Made by a program: the position numbers and the translations under genes. The notes under the pieces are model-generated. The model was not told the DNA's origin, did not search any database, and was given only the letters and a program-made list of their open reading frames with translations. Below, one piece after another: positions 27,801 to 39,800 of a stretch of 64,000 nt of DNA (within the stretch, counting starts at the first letter, position 1; every line of letters begins with the position of its first letter). This DNA comes from Hymenolepis diminuta (taxonomy: Eukaryota; Platyhelminthes; Cestoda; Cyclophyllidea; Hymenolepididae): the NCBI GenBank assembly GCA_900708905.1, contig CAADRB010000037.1:431188-495187 (forward strand), read 5' to 3'.

Positions 27801-30800
27801 TTTTAGTATAAATTTATTTCTAATAAAAATTTTATTCCTCATAGTTCTTCCTTTATGTTAATTTGATAGGATTTTGATTGTTAATGTTATAATTACCTGC
27901 AACAAAGCGGAAAATACAAAATTTTATTGGGGAAAATAACTGAAAAAGGGTTATTAAAGGTCAATAAGGAGTGAGGGAGGGGAATTGAAAAGATATCATA
28001 CTTCACGTGATTTTCGGATCCTTAATCCTCAGTTCACTTCTTCACAGATCAAGATTCAAAGTTCATAAATTTCCCCTGGATTGCTGATCAAGCTCTTCTC
28101 CGCAACCTCTGGTTCTTATTGATGGTCGATCTTGTCATCTTCATGAAAGTACATGATTTTCCACAGTTATTTGTTAAATTATATGGATTTTAGATGTGGT
28201 GAACACTGATTGGCTCATAAAAGTTGGTTGGCATTTTGGTTTTACCCACCCTACAAATACCAATTTCCATACGCAGAAATGAAAATAAAAGTGACCATCA
28301 TGTCGGTAAACACTTTCACCAACCGGCGGGAATGATTCCCCATAATTCGCCTCAATATTGAGGCTAAATTAGGCTCTTTCAAATTGAAACAATAAATTAA
28401 ACAATCTGGCTGAATACCGATATGTATATTTTTTTGCCAAATGTGACCAGAAGCCCTTGAGAACGCTTTCAGGCGTATCAGCATTAGTATTCTGGTTTCG
28501 ATTTCATAGCAACGTGACTACCTCGTGTTCTCAGCCGGGACCGAACGTGCCTGTCTTCCATGACGGCCTTATTTCTGACCTTTTTCTTGAGTTGTCGTGC
28601 AGCCACCCGACATTAGTCATGACATTTCTCATTAGCAAAACATAATAAATGTTTCTGCAAGCTGTGCCGGGCGAAAATGGGTTGGGTCTAATGAGTTCAA
28701 TTAGACCTTTCTACTGAGAAAATTTCTCTTTTCTACCAGGCAGTTAATGAAATGCAGAGGAGTTGGGATTTGTCTTGAGAACAAGTTTCCTACGTATCTT
28801 CGGGACCTACATTCGTAATGAATACTTCATTTCTTGAGATTCATGGGTCATTCAAATTAAATTAAACTTTAAGGTAGTGGGAAAAAAATATACCTGATAC
28901 TGACCTACTAAAACCTCTTTATATGCCTTTAAATTCAAATGAAAACAGATATCGAATTAAACCAAGTTCCAGAGATTGAGTAGAGAGAGCCCCTTCTTTA
29001 AAGTCACAGACCAGGTAGATGATAAAATGTTTCATTTCTTTTAATAAGTGAGGGATCAAAATGATGTTAGTCACATGATTTTACCAAAAAATGGACCTCA
29101 TTAGGACTCATTTAATGTGAATCGAATGCATATCAAATTACTCTTTTTCATTAAATTATATTAAGTTTCCACTAATGTTTTCATGAACAGCTCATTTGAT
29201 CTGAGGTCAATTCCCCATTTTTACATCCAAGTTTCAGCTTAGTTCGAGACAATAAATAGCATCCTCTTTGATGTCACTCCATTTCTGGTATCGAGAGCCT
29301 TTCTAGACGCCTGTTGGAATAAGGAGAAGGACCATCATCAGTATGCAGAGTTCCGAGGAGTAGAAAGTAATGTGAATACTTCAAAAATATTTGGAGCGAA
29401 TTCTGAGGTGATTCTACAAAGCTGTAAATTTTTTGACAAAGTTACGCAACAATTAGGAGAAATTAGATGTCATTAGACGCTATTCAGGAGCGTATTGCGG
29501 CTTTTTCGAAACGAAGGTTCAACGAATTGGGACATTTCCCGCAATTAGGAATAGCCATATGTGGCTTAATTAGGACTATTTTTGTCAGTTGAAAAGCCAC
29601 TTCGTCACAAAGCAGTGGATACCTTTATTACGTATCATCTTTTTCCCACAGAACGCCTTCCTGCCTATGACCATTGTTCCGATATCTCTTTTATTTGACC
29701 ACATGGTGTGTAACCTCAGTGACATTTGGAATTAATAAATCTGGAGGTTTATTTCTTCACACTGGCATATTTCTCTACTGCTGTCGGTAGATAAAAGGAT
29801 GGACATATCTGCAGCTATTACACGAACCTTCAGCGGTCTCATTTTATAGGCCGCCAGGATATTGCAGACATATTCAAGAGTGTTCAGGTATCTCCTGTCC
29901 TGACAGGATTCATGCGCTGTAAGATTCTTGCAATGACAGGCTACTAATTTCCATACTATTAAAAATTACGACTTTTATCATTTTCATTTTATTACTCCAA
30001 ACAATAAATTCGATTGTAAATATCAAGCGAAACATTTACTCTCTATATTCCATTAGCTGTGGATTAGATTTCGGTTGAACTGTTTGATAATATGGGCAAT
30101 CCCATCTCGTCGCCAACCAACGTTCATCCTGAGTATTTGACATCTGTATTGGAAGGAGCAATCAGCGTAGAAAGGTAAATCTGGCTGAATTTGAAATAAT
30201 AACATGAACAGATCTGGTGGATAACTTTCCAAAAGATTCAAATTAATCGTCCTTCGCTGCATGACAACGGAATTTCATTGCCAATTTCAAGCAGTTACTA
30301 TTTTTTCAAGGGGGAATAATACCCCATTAACCCTTTTGCTAGGCAGAGGCTCCAATAACCGATATCGTGCCTGAAAGTTTTGCTGTCCCCATTTAATTCT
30401 AAGACACCCAATTTCCGATGTCTCATTCCACGTGCCTCTAGATATTGTCAGATTACGGCGAGGGATATGATTGAAGAGCAGTTTCTCCAAGGCACTTTAT
30501 TAATCCTTCAGAGACCAGTTAATTGAAAACAATTCGTTTTCATAAAAATACCAATAACAGTTTTGTTTCCTCATCTGTCAATCTTTCAGGAGAGCCGAAC
30601 TTAGAAGGCAATGGACAGTAATCTCTCAACGATAGATAAAACGCAAACTCTGCCTTGTTGGTTGGTATCCTGCCATCCCCCAATTACAAATTGGTCAATC
30701 ATATGGTTTTTGATTAATATTAATACCATTAGTTAAATGAAGGCACATCCCTCCCCTGCCGAATCCTCAAGGCAGGATGCTTCATATTTTAAATTCTCTA

Positions 30801-33800
30801 AAGTTACTTTATCGGAGACGTGCCAGTAGTTCTCACGACAGAAGTTTGAGCCATAAAAGGTATTTTATAGCATTTCTAAGTGCATTCCGTCCCTGACGCT
30901 TATATTAAGTCGCATGTCTTCTGTCAGGCACTGCTTTAAATCTTGTTTGATTTATTTCTCCAGGAGATATTCCATTAAGCGTGTCTGAATAGACACTGAC
31001 TAAATGCTGGTGATGTCACCTTGGTGACAAAAACTGGTATTTACCATAGAAACTACTCTTAAACGTAATTGTAATTTTCAGCTCTGAGTCAAAAAGCTAA
31101 AAGGAGTTGAATTGTCAAGTGTTTGCATTTTCCAGAATTTGTGAATAGAGTTATCAGGAGAGCTGGGTACTCAGGAAAGAGACGCATATCATGGAAGGAG
31201 GAGAAGAGTGCTTGCTAACATCTAAGTTAAGGGGGGAAATTATGAAAATACTGCAAGAGAAGTGTGGGAGTCACGACAGACTTAGGGAAACATAAATCTT
31301 TTCCATTGGCTCTGGGTATTTAATATCCCCTTTTCATGTTTTCATTATCATTTCACGATTTCGGAACTTGGAAGGCTACTATTAATGGAGCTATGCCAAC
31401 ATCAAGTTTTTATATGAAAGACGAAAATGGAAAATTTGATTGCTCTACTCATTCCAATTAAAACAAACGAAATGAGTGCATTTTCAAATGGGGTGTAATA
31501 ACTTTTCGAGCATGTTAATTCTTACTATGCTTCCACATTCAGCATTCAACATTAAAAACATCTATTGGAAAGTGAAATTAAATTTATTCAATTCATTATT
31601 GACATTTTAATTAGAGAACTGTTTCTACTTATTTCAGTAGTAATATATTTAATACCATTAATTGCTATTCATTTTGTTGGTCAATGAAGATGATGTAAAG
31701 GCCTGAGGTTGGAATAATGAAAGAATTAACTCGCTTGTTATTAATTAGCTCAAATCGACAACTGTTTCGATCTTTTGAACAAATCCTGACGTCTAAAAGA
31801 TCTTGGCGTTCTTTTGAATTGGATTATAGAAGTCCCATCAAGTTAGGCGAGTATCGCTGAAAGAGATATTTTGAGAGATTTCTAAAACTTCAATAGCCAG
31901 TTCTATCAAGTTTAATTTCCGCCTTCTCCTCTAAATTTTATATTCCACTTAATATAAGGCGAAAGTTTTCCGCCAATTTTAAAGGGAAAAATAATTGGGG
32001 ATTGTTTTCCTCACCGATTTCCTCATCAGATTAAGACAAAAATAGGCGAATTGACAGACATTCAAATTCACAGTCCCTTCTTTAATCAATCAACTCTAAC
32101 TGACACGGAACAAACAATCGAGAAATTTAATTTCACCAAAAAAGTCCAATTCATGTAACATTACAATTTAAACAAAATCTTTTACATTAAGTAAGTAATC
32201 TTCATTAAATCGTTCTTTATTTATTCTTTGTTGTCAAGGAGAACGCAATAAATAAGGTTAACGAGAGTTTTCTTGTATTTATAAATCGTATTTAATTACT
32301 GTGTTCTTACTTTTCACTCTGCGCGTTATGATACACTTTTGTAGTCTCGATGTAATAGAATCGAGTTCGGGAGGCGCAATCACCAATTCCATTCCCAAAT
32401 TCATGGAAAGAGTCCAATCGTGATATCAGGAGGGAATGTAAGATTTGTGTAAACTTATGAAGTGAATATGATTCTAAAGGTTTATTTATTATTTAATAAC
32501 TAACCGCCTTATAGCTAGGCAGATGAGAGTGATGCTAGTTTCCTACTCTTAATTTTATATTCCTCCAACAAAACGAATTATAAGTGGTTGGTGGAGCAAT
32601 GGATCTGAAATATTCAAATGGATGCAAACTTGCATTACTGCAATATCAGTCTAGAGCCTTGAAATATAAGCATCAAACGACCAGAATACGATGAATTCGA
32701 GCTTAGAAGAGATTTTCTCAAGGTCAAACTATTTCATTTTCAGTTGTCTTTTCTTAAGTGACCTTGAAATTGAGAGCTAGGAACCTCTCTTTATGGCAAG
32801 CATTTCAATAGGAACATTCAATTATAATCTTCCCTTTGCATACGAAATACCCTCCTCATTTTCTGTTGTGTTATATTTTACAAGGTCACGAATTGATCCA
32901 CAAAGTTGTTGACTATCAAAGCTAATTAAGTAATTAAATGAATTCATCGAAATATGTGAGATTTTAAAGTAAATTTCTGGATGCTTTGTGAATAAAGTCC
33001 CTCGTCCCTCCACAGTATGTTCTCTATATTCCTACTTTCACTACCCGTTTCTTTATGGGAGAGGTCTTCGCCGAAGAACTGTTTCCCTCGCAAATGACTA
33101 AATCGAGAGAAAATGAGATCAAAAGCAGGGCAATATACCTGTATGAAAATATGAATCAGAAATTTTTTCCAAATTAATATCTCTTTCCACTTGATAAGTT
33201 GTTTCTCCCTTTCCACGTCATTGTATAATGGAAAAACACGTTCAGGTTCATTTTCGCATTTGTTTTATCTTTCCGGGAGGTGATGTGCGAACATGAATGT
33301 TCTTTCTCTCCCTCTCTCTTTCTCTCTCCCTCTCCCTTAACTATCTCGCCACACGCAAATTAGCACTTGTTCATATTCCGCGCGAATACGGAAGATGGTC
33401 TAAAACTAGAAAAGGGAAAAAAATAAACAACTATTCGCGGTTCAATGTGAAATTGAATTTTATTTTCCATAATTCAATTAAAATAGTCATCGTCCATCCA
33501 CAGCGCAGTTCCATGCAACTTTTAAGTCGGCATAGTGTTTGAAAGGTCTCCGGATTACGTCGAAACTTACAAAGTCAATATCTTGAGGATAATACGCAAA
33601 ATACTTTCAGTCATCTCCTACTTGAAGAACTCGTAAATCCCTTTAAAATTAAAGCATTACCAAAATCTTAAAATAGCTGCATTTCGTGCTCACCCTAATT
33701 CCCCTACAACTTATCAAAATACCTCGATTTTATTATTCTGTAAAGTGGTTTCTTGCATTTCATCTTTTTTCCTTGCTTCTGCTCGGTATTTTCTACCATG

Positions 33801-36800
33801 ACGAAAAGGTGAACTATCAGATAAACACCCAAAGAAATTCGCAAAACTGTATTGAATTCAGGTTGAGGGGAGGCCTCCTAGGGCCGATCTAATGAGAAAC
33901 TCGCATTATACCACTCCTCTTGTGTCAGATTAGCTAATACAGTTGTATTTTCGCGTTACAGAATGTGAAACAATGACTTCTGACATGACAGACGTGCCAT
34001 TGAACGCTGCTCCAACTTGTGTTTCCGTAAGATATTGTGCCAGTGTGTCGGCACTAATTTCAGGAACCACTAGTTCTATACTCGTCGTTATTTATCCCTG
34101 TGAACTTGACTGATCTAAATGTAAAGTTTACGGTTTATCCAATCAAAATTAACTTTTGAAACTATTTATCCTCAACGATTTCAAAAAGAAGGAAGATTTT
34201 TTCACATACTTAACCACTTAAATTACGGGCTAAGTGTTTAATTCGTTTACTTTTCTTGATTGTATTTCTAAGTGCACCACAGCTCAGAGTCTTGAGACGG
34301 CGGGTTTGTAACAAATATTGTGAATGCTCACTTGAATAATGCGCACACATCTGCATAGTAAGTGGTTTATTAACGACAGCTAATGATTGACGAAAGACGA
34401 GGCTGTCCGTGAACAGAGTACGCCACTTACTTGCTTGGAAAAGGAGGGTGGACGAGAAGGCTACTTTGTTTGATGTATGAGTCATCTCCCTAATATGCAC
34501 CCATGCAATGGAAAAAGGCCAGTTGAATTTGAGTAGCTGGATCAAATGGACTAAGAGAATTGGCGCATAATGCACGTAATGGACAGAGTTTTTGCAGTAG
34601 CTGAAACTTCACCGGATGTTTTGATTTAATACCTGTTAAATGGGCAAATCCGCAAAGTTGTCATAATAGGCGTAACCACTACAACACAAACTTTAAACGT
34701 CATATCACAAACAATTTTCATATATTTTCTACTGTTCTACTGAATAATAGAACAGTTAATTAAGAGATGAAACGAGGGGTTAAAAGGGAATTTACTGATA
34801 AGACTATATAATGAGTCCTTGAACTCTGGACCGTTCGCTTTCTCAGTTTGAAATATCCAAAGTTATCAAAACCCACCTCTCATGATTTGATTCCTGGGTT
34901 TCCGGATGACTATTCACGTCCGCGATAACAAAAGATCATTTTACGCGAATTTTCGGTCGTTTTTTAATCTCTTTTTGCATTTTTTACACCCCTGAGGAAG
35001 TGGATGAGAGCAGCGAATGTATTTAACACATTACAGAGCTCACTAAATTTCACTGAATATTTACTAGATACAGAAAAAACAATGACAATCGTGCTTTTGC
35101 CTTAATAATTGCTTGATGTAAGCACTGCTCAATTTTAGTCCTCTTATATGCCGAGGATGCTGTGGTTTTCGGAAGTATTCAAGTTTCCAGACTAAAGCTT
35201 TCAAATTCACAATAGTTGGAGAACTTGAATTAAGTTAAATTTTTTTAATCCCTCAAAAATGGATGCATAATATTCAACATTCAAGTTAAATTAATCATTT
35301 TACGATAAAAGAAATGCATGTTCAAGGTGTCTGGTCTAGAATAGTGGCCCAGTGAAGGAGAAAAAAGCCCCCGTCCTCTGCGTAAGAACGCTAAAGGTAT
35401 CCAATCAAATTTCCGGGCTTATTCAATTTGATATTTAAGGAAATAGAGACATGTCCTTACGGCTAATACAGTAGACTTAATGTGATTTTCAAAATGAATT
35501 CACTAAATGTCACCAGTGCATTCAAAGTGTCCACAATATCGCCCATTTAGGCAGTAAGCGGTAGTTGATTTATTCCTGTACATTTTGGAGAATGATTCTG
35601 TTGAAATGAAATACCAGATTCATTCTCCCAAAGAGTTTTGGCTATAAAATCACCGTCAGCTATTACGCTAGGACTTGACTGCATGTATATTTACTCTAAT
35701 CAGTTTCCTACTGGTCCCCCTTCTAATTTCATTTCCTTCTTTGCATGACCCGTCATTCGACCTTTGAGCCTTTCTATCTATTTGCATCGTTTACCAGACA
35801 CCTGCCTTGTGAGCAGTTTTTACTTACCAGTTAAAAGGTTATTCATTAGCCCTTTGTTTTTTTCCCCTCTGATAAATATGTTTACCATTATCCTCCTTTC
35901 TCTCCTACCTTGTGGATTTGAAGTTCATTCAGCTGGTTGGGGCAGAAGCTTAATTAGTTTTCACTTTTCCACATTAATTATTGCTATGTTAAAGCATCTT
36001 TTGCAATACTATAATTTTACGTTTCTGATCATTAAGCTGTTGTGCGCTGACTTCCAGTTTCCTTCTTAATTATTTGTTTCATTTCCATTTTGGATTTGTT
36101 GGTGAAAGTATTATCACTCTCTCCTCCACCCCACCCCCTCCTCCACCTCGGCTGCAACCGAGAGGATAAATGAACGACTGATTTTGTCACAAGTCCGTTT
36201 ATTTTCGAGGTCTATTAATTGTAGTATCTGAAAGTTTGTGTGCGTTGGTGGCGCAGTGGTTACCGCTCATGTCTTTGAAGTTTGAAATCATGGGTTCTGC
36301 ACTTTAGGTGCACAATTAGCGAGCGGAATGACCAAGTGATTAAGCTTGGCTAATAAAATTGAGGTAGTAGAATTCGGACCTTTCACTAAGAAGACTCCAT
36401 GAAGCTACTTTCTACTCGAAATGATCCTTGGAAAGCGCTTTTCTAAATCGGTTTGAGAACTATCATTCTGTTGTGCACCAAAAGTGCAGAAAAGTTGTAT
36501 TCAAATCAGACATAACGGTATTAATCAGCGACCATCTGTTCTGGGTATAAAGGGCTCGCCAAACTTCTGAAGTATCCTCAACTCCAGCATTCACTATTCA
36601 ATTTGGATAGCATCTAACAACGGAACAGTAGGAGTTCGGGAGATAGCTGAAAGGCTAAGGTAGATAGGCAGGTCAACCATCAGAGGCCTCACAACATTGA
36701 AAATTTTAAATCGTCAGAATATCTGCTCGTTTTCCTGATTCTCATGATGTATTCAACTATCTCCTATCCTCCTGTAAAGTGCTTTCACTTCTACCCTACT

Positions 36801-39800
36801 TTAGCATATATCTAAGGACAGTATCTGCAATCTCTTTTGGTTGTTTCTTTTCATCTCGCTCCCATTTGGGGACGATAAGAATCTGCAAAGGCGAGTTTTC
36901 GCTTCACTCACAACTTTTAATTGAGATTGATGGCAAATTTTGCAAGGGATCGACGTCTTCTACGGAATCAGCATCAGAATCACGCTGGCGTTACTTCGAC
37001 TTTGAACTGTCTAATTCATTTAGTTGCATGAAATATCTCCTATTTCCTCATTTTCGGTAATGAGATACTCAATAATTACCTGCCCAGTTATATAGCAAGG
37101 TGTCTCAAGGATCTTTTCTGCCAATGTCTATTTATTTCTACAAAGCTTTCAAGTAGCTTTTCTCGAGTACCAATCGAGGACTCATTTGATACCGCTATCA
37201 CTCATAACCTTACTAGCTGCTTTGTGGCCTTCACGCTATTTCGTTTTATAGCATCAGCAGTTAGACCTTTTTATTTCCTAGGGTTTCAGTTCTATATCTT
37301 AGGTCATCTACGGCTTGATCGCATTTCCCCGTACGGATGCAGAATAACTATGACTTTTCTAGAGTCCTATCTTGTCTAGGTGCGTTTCGCAAAGAGGTAC
37401 TTTCCTTTACTACTTTTCTCACAACCTATTTCATCGATGATATACGTGCCTTCACATGCGCAGGAACATGTGAAAGAGGTATTTTCGCAATTATAATCAG
37501 CTTAACAGGCACTTGTACCAAGGCCACTTTGTTTATCATTGTCAAAATATTGCTTCCTTTTGCGGAAGGACAAGTTAATTGCACTCGTTTATTTATTTAA
37601 ATAAAAATATGGTCTTAGCAGTAAAAAGATTTGTGAAGCGCATAATATGAACCAATAAATAGCGTTTATGAGCACTCTAATGGGTATTTACATTTTAAAA
37701 TGCTTAAACCCACAGTGCTTTTCTTAACTAAGCACTTTTAAGATAAATTTTTATTAAAAAGAGGAATTTTTTCGGTAGGGATGGAAAGAAGTACCTGAGG
37801 GGAAGAAATATCGTGCGCCATTTTGATTTAGGATCTGCAATGGGCTACTGAAATAATGCTGCGTTCATGGCTTGCTCAATTTCAGTGCATCAAGAAGCTG
37901 GAAGAGAGAAATAGTGTATTTGTAAGACGATTCACTGACTCAAATGATTGACGGTTGAAGGTCAAACAATTTCATGTTGCTCATTTCTATCCGTCTACAC
38001 TAACTGTCAAGAAGCAAATTTTAGGATGCGCCATTCACACCTCATCAATGACGTAAGAAGGACAGATTACCACTTGAGTGAAAACATACATACTGAGGAG
38101 TCACCTTCTATCACAGGTTGCGTAAGGTATCTAAGGCCACTTATATTTTTTGTAATTTAAACTAATCCGACAATAATTAATGCATCGTTTATATCAGAAG
38201 ATCTCATGGCAGATACTACTTTCAGTGATGAAATGAAAAGGCACACTGTCATAGTGTCTGTAATAGCGAAACACAGGGATTTAGGAATTGCAGATTTCTA
38301 AAAATCGCCACATCTTGTGCATTGCAAATTTAGGGAGGACCTGCTGAATGAAGACAATGGAGATGAATTGGCCATAGGGAAGAGGAAAGAGAAACGTTCT
38401 GCTGATCCACTCAGAACACCTGAATTTGGGAAGAGTGCTTGACATGATGGACGAAAATCCTGGGAAGTTAATGCGATATTTTGGCGAAGATCTTCAAGTG
38501 CCTGATGGAACAATAAAGAATGTTTTTCATCAACACCTCGAATACAAATCATACCTTCCTCTCAGACGAGGTGAGTTTGGCGACAAAAACTCAAGAGAAC
38601 TGTTAGATGCTTACAAAACAAATGTATTTAGTTTTCCTCCTATGAAAAAACTTCCACCAGGAACAAAATGTCATTTGAAGAAATGATAGGTGGGTATGTG
38701 CTGGCGGACCTCACTGAAGTTCCAACTGTTATGCATGCGAACGAAGCTTTCAGCAACGGTGATAGTTTTCGGTGTTGTTAGGAGTGAAGGAGGGGCACAT
38801 CATGATTCCTTATTTTTATCTACAGGACCAATGGAGTCAATGGAGGAGGACCCTATGTCTTCCAACAAGATTCGGCTCCGTCCCATAAAGCTCTCAAAAC
38901 CCAGGATTGGATGGATAGCCGAGAATTTTCATCATCAAGTTGACAAGCATTTCCATAGCACCAAACCCTCTCCGATGGAAGCAATAGCCGGAGCAATGGA
39001 GGACATGAATAAAGACCACCTGATCAAAGCTTGGGATGGCTTTCGGAGTTGAATTTCTATTCAAAATGACTTCTGTCTATCTATTTTTCCAACTTATATT
39101 ATTTGAGCAGAAATTCCTACTCGCATCCAGCCGATTAGATTCAACAATCTCCAACCTCAAAATTGCAAGAAAGTGCAATAGAAAGAGGAAATATCCTATT
39201 ATCAAATAACTTGATGCAATTTATGACAGAGATCCTCTAATTTTCCCTACCTCTCCCTTCAAAACTCCATATACTGAAATTAATCTATACAAAACCACGA
39301 ATTTTATCTTACTTCGTTTACATTCAGAAGACGAAATCGATCAACAGAACAGAGATAAATTGTCGAGTGTAAAAGTCAAGAAAGGGAAGGTAAATACGAG
39401 TTCTCCATTCAGTTTCTCCATTAAGCTAATTTTGAAAACATTCTTGGCATCTCTAGCCATAATTTGTCAAAGATCCTATGGAATCTTAGGACGTGGATGG
39501 CCGTTTATACCGGTTACTTCAAGTCAACGACGGTGCTGGAGGGAGAAAGATTTTAAGTTGGTTTTCAGAGCCTCTCAAAGATACCATTCCCCACCCAAAT
39601 TTGTCATTAACGTTTTCTTTAACAGGATTCTAGATTAAATCAGCTATCAAACGATCTCTTTAATTTGTAAACTTTATCGTATAATTTATTATTATCAACA
39701 AACAGCTTTTGGACTAGCAGTGAAGGATCATTGAATAATAAGTAATATATATTTGAGGCGAGCGTGATTGATGAATCCAGTAGCTCCGTAAAACAAAGGA

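Larger units (their letters stand above)
19648..29849 (+). other. Large intron (10.2 kb) with simple repeats
   Basis: It contains a GA microsatellite at 21639, purine-rich sequence near 22230, a duplicated segment at 24.07/24.46 kb and one copy of a dispersed repeat near 27.9 kb. The longest ORF (26652-27011, 119 codons) has hydrophobic, low-complexity composition and looks like chance. Confidence 0.45.
29888..39327 (+). other. Large intron (9.4 kb) with repeats and a dead transposon
   Basis: It contains a CT-rich microsatellite at 33301, a tRNA-like repeat head at 36247, and the mariner relic at 38231-39052. The minus-strand ORF at 34210-34575 (121 codons) has no recognisable family. Confidence 0.45.

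Noticed and set aside
28741..28818. Possible terminal exon after CTTTTCTACCAG
   Set aside because: Open for 25 codons in phase 2, but it competes with the longer phase-consistent chain, and the nearest AATAAA is over 400 nt away.
34210..34575. 121-codon minus-strand ORF
   Set aside because: No family recognised. With about 7% stop codons (my rough estimate for this base composition), about one chance ORF of this length is expected in the window.
37140..37600. Retroelement-like polymerase fragment
   Set aside because: A short stretch resembling FLGH suggested a retrotransposon, but no neighbouring reverse transcriptase or RNase H motif appeared in any frame.
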